This document shows positions 33,971 to 43,808 of a stretch of 44,106 bases of DNA, piece by piece. The stretch's first letter is position 1; each line of letters opens with the position of its first letter. The position numbers were made by a program, and so were the translations under genes. The notes under the pieces are model-generated. The model was not told the origin of the DNA. It searched no databases and saw only the letters and a list, made by a program, of their open reading frames with translations. The stretch comes from Acidobacteria bacterium 13_2_20CM_57_17 (GTDB lineage Bacteria; Acidobacteriota; Terriglobia; Acidiferrales; UBA7541): assembly GCA_001914785.1 (NCBI GenBank), contig MNDE01000154.1, positions 1-44,106 of the forward strand. Reading direction: 5' to 3'.

Positions 33971-36706
33971 ATGCCACGAACCCAGACGACTGAAGACCGC
34001 CGGCTCGAAGAAGCGCGCGCCCGCAAGAAGCATTGGAAGCGCTGGGGGCCCTATCTTTCTGAGCGGCAGTGGGGAACGGTCCGCGAGGATTACAGCCCCG
34101 GCGGCACGGCTTGGGAATATTTTCCGCACGACCACGCGCGTTCGCGCGCCTACCGCTGGGGAGAAGACGGCATCGGCGGGATCAGCGACCGTCACCAGAT
34201 GATGTGTTTCGGACTGGCGCTTTGGAATGGGCGTGACTCCATCTTGAAAGAGCGGCTCTTCGGCCTCACCGGAAATCAGGGCAATCACGGCGAGGACGTG
34301 AAGGAGTATTACTTCTACCTCGATTCAACTCCGACTCACAGCTACATGCGCATGTTGTACAAGTATCCGCAAGCCGAATTTCCGTATCAGACTTTGCTCG
34401 ATGAGAATCGCCGCCGGGGACGCAGCCAGCCGGAATTCGAATTGCTCGACACCGGTGTTTTTGGTGAAAACCGCTACTTCGACCTCTTCGTTGAATACGC
34501 CAAAGCCGACGTCGAGGACATTCTGATCCGAATCAGAGCGGTGAATCGCGGACCGGAATCCGGCAAGTTGCACCTGCTGCCCCAATTCTGGTTTCGAAAC
34601 ACATGGGCCTGGGGCAGGGACCTACGCCGCCCGGTAGCCCGAAAAGCCGCTTTCATACCTGGAAGTGCCTGTGCGGAATTACAACATTGGCAGTACGGCA
34701 AGCGCTGGCTGCTGTGCGGCGGGCAGCCCGAGTTGCTTTTCACGGAAAATGAAACGAATAGTGCGCGCCTCTTCAGTGTAGGAAATCGATCACCCTATGT
34801 GAAAGACGCTTTCCACGAATATGTGATTCATGGCAACAAAGCCGCGGTCAACCCCGGGCAGATGGGAACGAAAATGGCTGCCTATTACTTGTTGCAACTT
34901 GCCCCCAGCCAGTCCGCCACTCTCAAACTGCGACTCACCGATATAGAACCTCTTAGCGGGATGGACCCGAACTCCGCAATGGTCGGGATCATCTCGTCGC
35001 CCGGACACGCTGAGCGCGCCGAAGGCATTCCCGCCACCAATGACTTTGAAGCCGGATTCGACGGACTTTTCGCAACGCGCCAAAAAGAAGCTGAAGAGTT
35101 TTACGCTGCAAGGATTCCCAAAGACCTTTCCGCGGACGCGAAGGCCGTGATGCGGCAATCGTTTTCAGGAATGCTCTGGTCCAAGCAGTTTTATCACTAC
35201 GATGTTCGAACTTGGCTCGAAGGCGATCCTGGTGTCCCCCCGCCACCCCCAGCGCGCTGGCACGGCCGCAACAAGGAATGGACGCATCTTTACAACGAAG
35301 ACATTCTGTCCATGCCGGATAAATGGGAATATCCGTGGTACGCAGCGTGGGACCTCGCGTTTCACTGCATTCCCCTGGCGCTCGTCGATCCCGATTTCGC
35401 CAAGGAGCAGCTCATCCTTCTTTTGCGCGAATGGTACATGCACCCCAACGGCCAATTGCCCGCCTACGAATGGGCTTTCAGCGATGTCAACCCTCCGGTT
35501 CATGCCTGGGCCGCATGGCGTGTTTACAAAATCGAGCGGCGCATGCGCGGTGTGGCCGACCGCGGTTTTCTCGAAAGGGTGTTTCATAAATTACTCTTGA
35601 ATTTCACCTGGTGGGTCAACCGCAAGGATCCCGACGGCGCGAATATCTTTGAGGGAGGATTCCTCGGCCTCGATAACATCGGAGTCTTTGACCGCTCCGC
35701 GCCTCTCCCGACCGGAGGCCACCTCGAACAGTCTGACGGGACCAGTTGGATGGGCATGTACTGCCTCAATATGCTGGCGATCGCCCTGGAATTGGCCAAA
35801 GAAGATCCTGCTTATGAAGACGTCGCCAGCAAGTTTTTCGAGCATTTCGTTTACATCGCTCGCGCCCTGAACGATTTCGGCGTCGGCGGAATGTCCCTCT
35901 GGGACGATGCCGATGGCTTTTACTATGACGTCTTAAAGCTTCCGAACGGAGAAGAGCATTTCTTGAAAATCCGTTCCATGGTTGGATTGATCCCGCTATT
36001 TGCAGTAGAAACTCTCGAGCCGGAGATCGTCGATCGCCTTCCTGGTTTCAAGCGCCGCATGCAATGGTTTATTGACAATCATCCGGATGTTTCCGAGCAC
36101 ATCGAAATGACGGAACGTTCTGCGCGAGGCGTACGGCGTCTCCTCTCTCTCGTGAACCGCAAGCGCCTCAAGCGCGTGCTCAGCCGCATGCTCGACGAAA
36201 CCGAATTCCTTTCGCCCTACGGAGTGCGCGCCCTTTCGCGTTACCACATGGAACATCCGTACGAAGTGCAAGTGAACGGAATGACGAACCGTGTCGAGTA
36301 TGAGCCCGCCGAGTCCGCGACAGGCCTCTTCGGCGGAAATTCAAACTGGCGCGGCCCCATCTGGTTTCCCGTCAACTACCTGCTGGTGGAATCGCTGCAA
36401 AAATTTCATCATTACTTCGGGGAAGATTTCAAAGTGGAGTGCCCCACGAATTCCAGAACCGAGTCCGATCTCTGGCACGTAGCCGCGGAAATCTCCCGGC
36501 GGTTGATTCGCATTTTTCTTCGCGATTCAAGCGGGCGTCGGCCCGTGGCTGGCGCTACTCAGCTTTTTCAGAGCGACCCGCACTGGCGCGACCTCATCCT
36601 TTTCTACGAATGCTTTCATGGCGACGATGGCTCGGGGATTGGCGCAAGCCATCAAACCGGCTGGACCGGCCTGGTCGCAAAGCTGATCGAACAGAGTGGC
36701 GAATAA
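33971..36706 (+). CDS. MGH1/GH63-like glycoside hydrolase
   Basis: 911 residues. The N-terminal half begins with the recognisable [20 protein letters not shown] and [11 protein letters not shown], seen in a widespread group of bacterial glucosidase-like proteins. The C-terminal half is an (alpha/alpha)6-barrel of the MGH1/GH63 type: [36 protein letters not shown], and [19 protein letters not shown] carry the likely acid/base residues (D and E). No signal peptide, so cytoplasmic action on an alpha-glucoside or glucosylglycerate-like solute is likely. It is followed by a second hydrolase after 65 bases. The exact substrate is unknown. Confidence 0.8.
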   Translation: MPRTQTTEDRRLEEARARKKHWKRWGPYLSERQWGTVREDYSPGGTAWEYFPHDHARSRAYRWGEDGIGGISDRHQMMCFGLALWNGRDSILKERLFGLTGNQGNHGEDVKEYYFYLDSTPTHSYMRMLYKYPQAEFPYQTLLDENRRRGRSQPEFELLDTGVFGENRYFDLFVEYAKADVEDILIRIRAVNRGPESGKLHLLPQFWFRNTWAWGRDLRRPVARKAAFIPGSACAELQHWQYGKRWLLCGGQPELLFTENETNSARLFSVGNRSPYVKDAFHEYVIHGNKAAVNPGQMGTKMAAYYLLQLAPSQSATLKLRLTDIEPLSGMDPNSAMVGIISSPGHAERAEGIPATNDFEAGFDGLFATRQKEAEEFYAARIPKDLSADAKAVMRQSFSGMLWSKQFYHYDVRTWLEGDPGVPPPPPARWHGRNKEWTHLYNEDILSMPDKWEYPWYAAWDLAFHCIPLALVDPDFAKEQLILLLREWYMHPNGQLPAYEWAFSDVNPPVHAWAAWRVYKIERRMRGVADRGFLERVFHKLLLNFTWWVNRKDPDGANIFEGGFLGLDNIGVFDRSAPLPTGGHLEQSDGTSWMGMYCLNMLAIALELAKEDPAYEDVASKFFEHFVYIARALNDFGVGGMSLWDDADGFYYDVLKLPNGEEHFLKIRSMVGLIPLFAVETLEPEIVDRLPGFKRRMQWFIDNHPDVSEHIEMTERSARGVRRLLSLVNRKRLKRVLSRMLDETEFLSPYGVRALSRYHMEHPYEVQVNGMTNRVEYEPAESATGLFGGNSNWRGPIWFPVNYLLVESLQKFHHYFGEDFKVECPTNSRTESDLWHVAAEISRRLIRIFLRDSSGRRPVAGATQLFQSDPHWRDLILFYECFHGDDGSGIGASHQTGWTGLVAKLIEQSGE

Positions 36707-36771
36707 CGCATCAGAACGCTAGTGTTTACGGACGTTCACAGATTCACCTCTGGGCGACCAAGGAGCGGCCA

Positions 36772-38790
36772 GTGTCAGAACAAGCGGAGATTCAGTTTGG
36801 CCGCGAGATTTGTGGCGACCTTGCCGCTGCCGAATCGCGCGAGTGGCTTGTCACCAATGGAATCGGTGGATACGCTTCCGGCACGATCGGCGGCAGCCAG
36901 ACTCGCCGCTATCACGGGCTGCTCGTCGCCGCTCTGCAGCCGCCTTTGGGGCGCACGCAACTCGTCTCGGCCATCGATGAAATTGTCCACTACACCGGAG
37001 CGGATTTCTCTCTCGCCACCCATCGCTGGGGCAGCGGCGCGGTCGATCCCAAAGGTTTTCTCCTCCTCGAGGATTTTCACTTGGAAGGCTCCACGCCTGT
37101 GTGGACCTACGCTCTAGCCGATGCGCTTTTGGAAAAGCGCGTCTGGATGCGTCAGTGCGAAAACTCCACTTTCATTCAGTACAGGCTTCTGCGGGGTAAC
37201 GGCGCGCTCGAATTGGAAATGAAAGCGCTCGTGAATTATCGCGACTTCCATTCCTTGACACACGCAGGCGATTGGCGCATGAACATCGCTCCCGTAGAGC
37301 AGGGCATCAAGGTGCAGGCATTTGACGGTGCGACTCCTTTTTACCTGAAAAGCTCTTCTGCAACGTGCGAGCCCCGCCACGAGTGGTATCTGGGCTGCTA
37401 TTTCGCCGAAGAAACCGAGCGCGGCCTCGAGGACCGTGAAGATCGCCTTTTCGCCGCCCTATTCCGCACAAAATTGCAAGTGGGTTCCAGCGTCACGCTC
37501 GTGGCGACCACGGAGTCGACGACTCCCTTCGATGGGGAAACGGCAAGAGCGGAGCGAGCCAATTACGATGCGAAGCTGTTCCGCCAGTGGCAGGCGAGAA
37601 ACGAAGCCCTTGCGGAAGAAGCCCCTTCATGGCTCTGGCAGCTCATTCTCGCAGCCGATCAATTCATCGTTAAGCGCAGCCTTCCCGAAGAGCCGGACGG
37701 CCGCAGCATCATTGCGGGCTATCATTGGTTTGGCGACTGGGGGCGTGACAGCATGATTGCGCTTCCGGGGCTCACGCTCACAACTGGCCGCGCCGATGTT
37801 GCCCGCCAAATTCTTCTCGCCTTTTCGCGATATGTGGACAGCGGTATGCTCCCCAACAATTTTCCGGACGCTAGTGGCAAGCCGGAATACAACACCGTTG
37901 ATGCTGCGCTCTGGTTTTTCGAAGCCATCCGGCAATACGTTGTGGCAACGCAAGATACTGCGACGCTGCAAAAACTTTTCCCGGTTCTCGCAGGGATCAT
38001 TGAGGCGCACATCGCAGGCACGCGCTACAACATCCACGTGGACCCCGCCGATGATCTTCTCTACGCCGGCGGTCCCGGAGTTCAACTCACGTGGATGGAC
38101 GCAAAAATCGGCGACTGGGTCGTGACGCCACGCACGGGGAAGCCCGTCGAAATCAACGCACTGTGGATTAACGCGCTCGAAACGATGGCGGAATTTGCTC
38201 GTTTGCTCGCGAAACGCGCCGATGCTTACGAAAGACACGCGGCCAAAGCTAAGAACAGTTTTCAGAAGTTCTGGAACGCGGGCCGCAGTTGCTGCTTCGA
38301 CGTCATCGATTCACCTGACGTCGGAACCGATGCTTCTCTTCGGCCAAATCAGATCTTTGCCGTTTCCTTGCCGGTCAGCCCGCTCACCCAGGAGCAACGA
38401 GGGACAGTCGTCGATGTTTGCGCGCGCCACCTCTTAACCTCATACGGGTTGCGCAGCCTCGCGCCGAACGAACCCGGATACATCGGACATTACGTTGGAA
38501 GCCCTCGCGATCGCGACGCTGCTTATCACCAAGGTACCGCGTGGGGCTGGCTTCTCGGACCCTTTGCGCTGGCGCATTACCGCGTCTACCAAGATCGCAA
38601 GGCAGCGCTGCGTTTTCTCGAGCCGCTCGGTCGCCAGATTTATGCGAGCGGACTCGGCACGCTAAGCGAAATCTTCAATGGCGATGCACCCTTTACTCCG
38701 CGCGGCTGCATCGCTCAAGCATGGACCGTCGCAGAAGTTTTGCGCGCTTGGCAGGAAATAGCAGACGAAAAAAAATCTGCAAGCGCATAG
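36772..38790 (+). CDS. Amylo-alpha-1,6-glucosidase (glycogen debranching type)
   Basis: 672 residues from GTG 36772 with AAGGAG eight bases before it. A much longer upstream extension overlaps the previous gene and is rejected. The GDE_N domain shows EWLVTNGIGGYASGTIGGSQ and TRRYHGLLVAAL. The C-terminal GDE_C barrel shows YHWFGDWGRDSMIALPG (catalytic aspartate), FPDASGKPEYNTVDAALWF and the terminal YHQGTAWGWLLGPFALAHY and GCIAQAWTVAEVLRA. It hydrolyses alpha-1,6 branches in glycogen-like glucans in the cytoplasm. Close coupling with the preceding GH63-like gene suggests a shared storage or compatible-solute glucan role. Confidence 0.88.
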   Translation: MSEQAEIQFGREICGDLAAAESREWLVTNGIGGYASGTIGGSQTRRYHGLLVAALQPPLGRTQLVSAIDEIVHYTGADFSLATHRWGSGAVDPKGFLLLEDFHLEGSTPVWTYALADALLEKRVWMRQCENSTFIQYRLLRGNGALELEMKALVNYRDFHSLTHAGDWRMNIAPVEQGIKVQAFDGATPFYLKSSSATCEPRHEWYLGCYFAEETERGLEDREDRLFAALFRTKLQVGSSVTLVATTESTTPFDGETARAERANYDAKLFRQWQARNEALAEEAPSWLWQLILAADQFIVKRSLPEEPDGRSIIAGYHWFGDWGRDSMIALPGLTLTTGRADVARQILLAFSRYVDSGMLPNNFPDASGKPEYNTVDAALWFFEAIRQYVVATQDTATLQKLFPVLAGIIEAHIAGTRYNIHVDPADDLLYAGGPGVQLTWMDAKIGDWVVTPRTGKPVEINALWINALETMAEFARLLAKRADAYERHAAKAKNSFQKFWNAGRSCCFDVIDSPDVGTDASLRPNQIFAVSLPVSPLTQEQRGTVVDVCARHLLTSYGLRSLAPNEPGYIGHYVGSPRDRDAAYHQGTAWGWLLGPFALAHYRVYQDRKAALRFLEPLGRQIYASGLGTLSEIFNGDAPFTPRGCIAQAWTVAEVLRAWQEIADEKKSASA

Positions 38791-38823
38791 ATGTTTGTCT
38801 CGGATGTTGGCGAATTCGAGTTT

Positions 38824-39402
38824 TCATCCTCGAGATTGCAACTCATAGAGTTCGATGAGCACCTTGTCCCCATCCGGAGAGGGGACCAGGAAAAAATTGA
38901 CCCGCGTGCCATCTGTCCCAGCCCGGGTTTCAGGATAAACAGGCGCGACTCTGAATTCTTTCTTCAGGATTTCCGTGGCGCGCTCCAGGTTGGAGCAGCG
39001 ATACTCCACCTGCTGAATGCCCTCTCCAAATCTGGCGAGATATTTTGCAATGGCGCCTGAACCTCCCGGCTCCCGCGTGGTCAGAATGTCCAGCGAAATC
39101 CCTCCAACGAAATCAAGCTCGAATTCCTCGGCATCCTGATCTGGTGGCACGTCAGCGAGTCTCGGCGTACCGTTCGCAACTCGAATATGCCCAAAAGTAT
39201 CGCGCTGAACCGCGATTCCAACGGTTATGGCGGGATTGGGTCCGTGCAGCAGCGCAGAGAGTTCGCGGTCAGCCCACCATTCAGAAACCGCAGAACCAGC
39301 GATTGCACGGCCCAGGCGATAAATGTCACTCGCGGCCGCAAGCCGTTTGGATTCATCCACGGACGAGAGGTCTGCGATAGATTGAGCCAGAGGACTGGAC
39401 AT
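38824..39402 (-). CDS. VOC-fold (glyoxalase-like) protein
   Basis: 192 residues. The C-terminal half (GIQQVEYRCSNLERATEIL to KVLIELYEL) is one VOC beta-alpha-beta-beta-beta module with the metal-binding glutamate pattern near the end (LIELYE). The N-terminal half is more diverged (LDFVGGISLDILTTR may be the paired module). Such proteins include epimerases, dioxygenases and lyases; the activity cannot be named. It is convergent with the glucosidase and divergent from the receiver/oxidoreductase operon. Confidence 0.7.
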   Translation of the reverse strand: MSSPLAQSIADLSSVDESKRLAAASDIYRLGRAIAGSAVSEWWADRELSALLHGPNPAITVGIAVQRDTFGHIRVANGTPRLADVPPDQDAEEFELDFVGGISLDILTTREPGGSGAIAKYLARFGEGIQQVEYRCSNLERATEILKKEFRVAPVYPETRAGTDGTRVNFFLVPSPDGDKVLIELYELQSRG

Positions 39403-39507
39403 GGAACCGCAGGAATTGTAGCGTGAGGGCGGTTTGAAAAGAAGCCGAAGCCATGCAGCCTCCCTCTAAGGACGCATCGAAAGCCGCGTTCGCTGCATCT
39501 GAGGGAT

Positions 39508-41181
39508 ATGCCAAAACCAGTTTTGTTAACAGTCGATGACGACCCGGAAGTCCTCCGGGCCATCGAGCGCGACCTGCGCAGCCGTTACGCGGATCGCTAC
39601 CGCGTGATGCGCGCGAATTCCGGAAGCGCTGGCCTTGCCACTCTGCGGGAACTGAAAGCGCGCAACAATCCCGTCGCGCTGTTGCTGGCGGATCAGCGTA
39701 TGCCCCAAATGGACGGCGTGAATTTCCTCTCCGAAGCCATGGAGATGCACCCGCTCGCCAAGCGTGCCCTTCTCACGGCCTATGCGGACACCAACGCCGC
39801 CATCGACGCCATCAACGAAGCCCGCGTGCACTACTACCTGATGAAGCCATGGGATCCGCCTGAGGAGAAGCTCTTTCCCGCACTTGATGATCTGCTGCAT
39901 GACTGGACAGCGACGTTTCGCCCGCCCTATGAAGGCATTCGCGTTCTCGGCACGCGCTGGTCGAATCGTTCCTATGAGCTGCGCGAATTCCTTGCGCGCA
40001 ATCAAGTCCCTTATCAATGGATTGACGTCGAGTTGGCCCAGTCTGATCCCGAAGTGCGCGGCCTGATTGATTCCCTGGGGCCGGAGGCCGAAAAGCTTCC
40101 GTTAATCCTTTTCCCAGATGGCACCCGCCTGCCGGAGCCGCCTCTGCCCACCGTCGCGGACAAAATCGGGCTGCGTACGCATGCGCAAACCAATTTCTAT
40201 GATCTTGCAATTGTCGGAGGCGGCCCCGCGGGTCTTGCCGCGGCTGTGTACGGCGCGAGCGAAGGCTTGCGCACCGTGATCGTCGAACGCGAAGCCCCGG
40301 GAGGCCAGGCGGGTCTGAGTTCTCGTATCGAGAACTATCTCGGCTTTCCTTCCGGACTCACTGGACTTGACTTAGCCCGCCGCGCCGTTGCGCAGGCCCG
40401 GCGCTTCGGCGTGGAGATTATCGCGCCTCAGGAAGCGGTCGGCATTCGTGTCGAGGGCCCCTACCGGTTTTTAAAACTCGCCGATGGTTCGGAGATCTCC
40501 TGTCACGCTCTCCTCTTGGCGATGGGCGTTCAGTGGAGGACCCTGGACGTTCCGGGGATTGACCACTTGCAGGGCGCCGGTGTGTATTACGGCGGGGGAA
40601 CCTCCGAAGCGATGGCTTGCAAGGGCGAAACGGTGTACATCATTGGCGGCGCGAATTCCGCCGGCCAGGCCGCCATGCACTTTTCGAAGTTTGCTGAAAA
40701 GGTGGTGATGCTGGTGCGAGGAGTGTCCCTTGCTGCCACAATGTCTCACTACTTGATCGAGCAAATCGAGAAGACTCCCAATATTGAAGTGTGGTCGCGG
40801 GCCAGCGTTGTCGAGGTGGAAGGAGAATCGCGGCTCACGGCAATTACCGTGGAGTGCTCCCCTTCGGGAGAAAGAAAGAAATTGCCGGCCTCAAGCTTGT
40901 TTATTTTCATCGGCGCGCAGCCGCGCACCGAATGGCTTGGCGCTTCGATTGATCGCGACGAGCGCGGTTTTGTTCTTTCCGGCCCGGACCTTCTTCGCAA
41001 CGGCAAGCGGCCAGCGTCTTGGACCCTCGATCGTGACCCGGGTTTGCTTGAAACGAATGTGCCCGGAATTTTTGTCGTCGGTGATGTGCGCCACGGTTCT
41101 GTCAAGCGCGTGGCCTCCGGTGTCGGAGAGGGCGCCGTCGTCGTGCAATTCATGCATCAATATTTAGCGAAGGTCCAATGA
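39508..41181 (+). CDS. Receiver-domain / thioredoxin-reductase-like flavoprotein fusion
   Basis: 557 residues, GAGG ribosome site. Residues 1-130 are a response-regulator receiver with acidic pocket D10-D12, phosphoacceptor D62 (LLLADQRMPQMDG), T90 and K113 (YLMKPWDPP). Residues about 143-222 look like a glutaredoxin-type domain without active-site cysteines (VLGTRWSNRSYELREFL). Residues 230-557 are a TrxR-like FAD/NAD(P)H unit: GGGPAG (237-242), GGANSAG (380-386), GDVRHGSVKR near the end. Where true thioredoxin reductase has CxxC, this one reads GVYYGGGTSEAM, so it lacks the redox disulfide. The stop overlaps the kinase gene start (ATGA). It may be a phosphorylation-controlled pyridine-nucleotide oxidoreductase or redox sensor. 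Confidence 0.85.
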   Translation: MPKPVLLTVDDDPEVLRAIERDLRSRYADRYRVMRANSGSAGLATLRELKARNNPVALLLADQRMPQMDGVNFLSEAMEMHPLAKRALLTAYADTNAAIDAINEARVHYYLMKPWDPPEEKLFPALDDLLHDWTATFRPPYEGIRVLGTRWSNRSYELREFLARNQVPYQWIDVELAQSDPEVRGLIDSLGPEAEKLPLILFPDGTRLPEPPLPTVADKIGLRTHAQTNFYDLAIVGGGPAGLAAAVYGASEGLRTVIVEREAPGGQAGLSSRIENYLGFPSGLTGLDLARRAVAQARRFGVEIIAPQEAVGIRVEGPYRFLKLADGSEISCHALLLAMGVQWRTLDVPGIDHLQGAGVYYGGGTSEAMACKGETVYIIGGANSAGQAAMHFSKFAEKVVMLVRGVSLAATMSHYLIEQIEKTPNIEVWSRASVVEVEGESRLTAITVECSPSGERKKLPASSLFIFIGAQPRTEWLGASIDRDERGFVLSGPDLLRNGKRPASWTLDRDPGLLETNVPGIFVVGDVRHGSVKRVASGVGEGAVVVQFMHQYLAKVQ

Positions 41182-42587
41182 GCGAAGCACTCGATCAAGC
41201 GCGGATGGAGGCCTTGGTTGCGGAGCTGAGAAAAATTCCGCCCTTCGCGGATCAACCGCAAGCCGATCTCGAGTGGTTTGTGGCGCAAACGGAAGAACGC
41301 CACATCGAAGTGGGTGGAGTCATCGTCAAGGAAGGCGCTCCGGCAGACACCATGCTGGTGATCCTGGAGGGCGAATTCCGGGCCCGGCGCGAGAACGGCC
41401 CTCAAGATGGCCCAGTCTTTACTGCCCGTGCCGGAGATGTAACCGGCGTCCTGCCTTTCTCCAGAATGAAAACCGTTAGCGTGACCGGGCGTGCTGTGCT
41501 TCCTGTCCGCGCCCTGACGTTTCCGGCCGCTAAGTTTCCGGAACTCTTTCAGCGGATGCCCGAGCTTTCGCAGCGCCTCGTTGGCCTTCTGACCGACCGC
41601 GTCCGAAACGTCACCAGGGAAGAACAGCAAAGAGAAAAGCTAGCTGCGCTCGGCAAGCTCTCCGCTGGCCTCGCCCACGAGCTAAACAATCCTTCCGCGG
41701 CAGCGCGGCGTTCTGCGGCTTCGCTTCGCGATTGCCTCCAGCGGCTGCGCGCCGCCGGCCGCAGTTCGCGCCTGGGTCCGGAGGATTGCGGTTTGCTTGC
41801 GCAACGCGAGGAAGAAATTCGCGCCACGCTGAAGCCTGCTGAAAGCAAGGATGAATTTGCACGCGTCGAGCGAGAAGAGGCCATTCAATCCTGGTTGGAA
41901 GGGCGCGGCGTCACCGAGGCCTGGAAACTAGCCCCTCTCCTGGCCGACGCCAACCTAACAAACGCGCAACTGGAAAGTTTTGCAAGCGCCGCCGGAACTT
42001 CGCTTGGCCCCGAGCTTACGCGCTTCGCCACTCTCCTCGAAATGGACCGCATCGCCGCCGAACTCGATCACAGCACTGCGCGCATCTCGGATCTTATTAA
42101 GGCCATCAAAGAATATTCCTACATGGACCAGGCTCCGCTCCAGGAAGTGGACATTAAGAACAGCCTGGAAACGACGCTCATCATCATGCATCACAAGCTG
42201 AAGCGTGGCATCGTGGTCACGCGCGAGGTTGCCTCCGACTTGCCGAAGGTAATGGCTTACGGCAGCGAGTTGAATCAAGTATGGACAAACCTTATCGATA
42301 ACGCCGTCGACGCCATGAAGGAAAAGGGCAAGCTGGTCGTGCGTGCCGTGCGCGAAAATGAGTACGTGCTCGTGGAGATCGCCGACGACGGGCCGGGTAT
42401 CCCGCCGGAAGTACAATCGCGCATCTTTGAGCCGTTTTTTACAACTAAGGGCGTTGGCGAAGGAACCGGCCTCGGTTTGGATGTAGTCCATCGCATCGTG
42501 AAGAAAATGCGTGGGCTCATCAGCGTAAAGTCCGTTCCCGGAGATACGCGGTTCCAGGTGCGAATTCCAATTCAAGCTGCAATGTGA
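41178..42587 (+). CDS. Histidine kinase with cyclic-nucleotide-binding-type sensor domain
   Basis: 469 residues. Residues about 18-135 form a cNMP-binding-fold domain (IEVGGVIVKEGAPADTMLVI, LEGEFRARRENG), though the canonical RxA cyclic-nucleotide phosphate motif is not obvious. H167 in GKLSAGLAHELNNPSAAA is the phosphorylatable histidine. A helical insertion of about 150 residues precedes the ATPase domain, with N-box NQVWTNLIDNAVDAM (N371, N375), G1 DDGPGIP (403-409), F-box FEPFFTT and G2 GTGLGL (429-434). No membrane segments, so a soluble sensor. Its overlap with the receiver-flavoprotein gene makes that receiver the obvious phosphoacceptor. Confidence 0.88.
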   Translation: MSEALDQARMEALVAELRKIPPFADQPQADLEWFVAQTEERHIEVGGVIVKEGAPADTMLVILEGEFRARRENGPQDGPVFTARAGDVTGVLPFSRMKTVSVTGRAVLPVRALTFPAAKFPELFQRMPELSQRLVGLLTDRVRNVTREEQQREKLAALGKLSAGLAHELNNPSAAARRSAASLRDCLQRLRAAGRSSRLGPEDCGLLAQREEEIRATLKPAESKDEFARVEREEAIQSWLEGRGVTEAWKLAPLLADANLTNAQLESFASAAGTSLGPELTRFATLLEMDRIAAELDHSTARISDLIKAIKEYSYMDQAPLQEVDIKNSLETTLIIMHHKLKRGIVVTREVASDLPKVMAYGSELNQVWTNLIDNAVDAMKEKGKLVVRAVRENEYVLVEIADDGPGIPPEVQSRIFEPFFTTKGVGEGTGLGLDVVHRIVKKMRGLISVKSVPGDTRFQVRIPIQAAM

Positions 42588-42603
42588 TTTCGCGGGAGAA
42601 AGC

Positions 42604-42870
42604 ATGGCGGAAAACTGTACTCATCTCGATCAAATCAAGAACGTGAAGCCGAAGACCAGGGGCTGCGAAGAGTGTCTGAAGATGGGCGATAGCTGGGTGC
42701 ATTTGCGCCTGTGCTTGAGCTGCGGTCATGTCGGATGTTGTGACTCTTCCAAGAACAAACACGCCACAAAACATTTTCATGCCACGAAGCATCCCATTGT
42801 CCGGTCACAGGAGCCCGGCGAAAACTGGATGTGGTGTTACGTCGATGATCTGATGTTTGAAGAGGAATGA
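42604..42870 (+). CDS. UBP-type zinc-finger protein
   Basis: 88 residues, GGGAGA ribosome site, 16 bases after the kinase. The whole protein is a ZnF-UBP domain: N-terminal C-H pair (NCTHLDQI), CEECLKMG, LRLCLSCGHVGCCDSS, then HATKHFHATKHPIV and the conserved W-x-CY (NWMWCYVDD). In eukaryotic deubiquitinases this fold binds the free C-terminal glycines of ubiquitin. Its ligand in bacteria, where no ubiquitin is known here, is undefined; it may recognise a protein C-terminus or a partner in the operon. Confidence 0.88.
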   Translation: MAENCTHLDQIKNVKPKTRGCEECLKMGDSWVHLRLCLSCGHVGCCDSSKNKHATKHFHATKHPIVRSQEPGENWMWCYVDDLMFEEE

Positions 42871-42872
42871 CC

Positions 42873-43790
42873 CTACTTTTTCTTCTTTCCTGGGATCAGG
42901 ACCGAAGCCAGCAGAGCAATCAGCAGTACTCCCCCCACAACGCCAAGAGATACCATTTCGGGAATGTGCACCCACTGTTCGCCGATCATTTTTCCCCCGA
43001 TAAAAACCAGGACGACCGCCAATCCCTCATCCAAGAAGCGCAAACGGTCGATGACTCCCGCCAACAGAAAGTACAGCGCCCGAAGCCCCAAAATCGCGAG
43101 CACATTCGATGTGTACACAATGAAAGGATCGCGAGTAATGCCGAACACCGCGGGGATGGAGTCCACGGCCAGCGTGACGTCCGTAATCTCCACCACAAGC
43201 AAAACCAGAAACAATGGAGTCGCAAACAACCGGCCCGCATTGCGAACGAAGAAACGATCACCATGATACTCGTGGCTTATTCGGAGATGCCGGCTCGCGA
43301 AGCGCACGATCCTGCTTTGCTCCGGATGAACATCTCCCTTGTGAAAGAAGAGCATGCGCGCACCGGCGTAGACGAGGAACGCTCCCAGCACATACAACAC
43401 CCAGGAAAAATGTTGGATTAGCTCCGTGCCCAGCGCGATCATCACTCCTCGCATGAGCAATGCCCCCACAACGCCCCATTCCAGAAGGCGGTGCTGCAGC
43501 CGTTCATCCACGGCAAACGCGCGGAAAATCACCAGGAAAAGGAACAGGTTGTCGACGCTGAGAGCCTTTTCGATCAGATAGCCCGTGAAAAATTCCAGTG
43601 CCAGTTGCTCGCCATAAAAATAGAGCACTCCGAATCCAAAGAGGACGGAGACCGCGATCCAGCCAAAACTCGCAAGCGCCGCCTCGCGAATCTCGATCTT
43701 GTGGGGTCGCCGGTGGAATACACGCAGGTCCAGCGCGATCGCAATGGCGATGAAGAGGTTGAACGCAATCCAGTGGAGGGGCGTCCCCAT
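42873..43790 (-). CDS. TerC-family integral membrane protein
   Basis: 305 residues, about nine membrane helices. The TerC/Alx hallmarks are present: EKALSVDNLFLFLVIFRAF and EITDVTLAVDSIPAVFGITR, both with acidic residues inside helices, and SNVLAILGLRALYFLLAG. Family members are linked to tellurite resistance, pH-responsive manganese export and metal loading of secreted enzymes. It converges with the UBP-finger gene with only two bases between stops. Confidence 0.88.
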   Translation of the reverse strand: MGTPLHWIAFNLFIAIAIALDLRVFHRRPHKIEIREAALASFGWIAVSVLFGFGVLYFYGEQLALEFFTGYLIEKALSVDNLFLFLVIFRAFAVDERLQHRLLEWGVVGALLMRGVMIALGTELIQHFSWVLYVLGAFLVYAGARMLFFHKGDVHPEQSRIVRFASRHLRISHEYHGDRFFVRNAGRLFATPLFLVLLVVEITDVTLAVDSIPAVFGITRDPFIVYTSNVLAILGLRALYFLLAGVIDRLRFLDEGLAVVLVFIGGKMIGEQWVHIPEMVSLGVVGGVLLIALLASVLIPGKKKK

Positions 43791-43808
43791 CGTGGCGCTC
43801 GAATGGCG

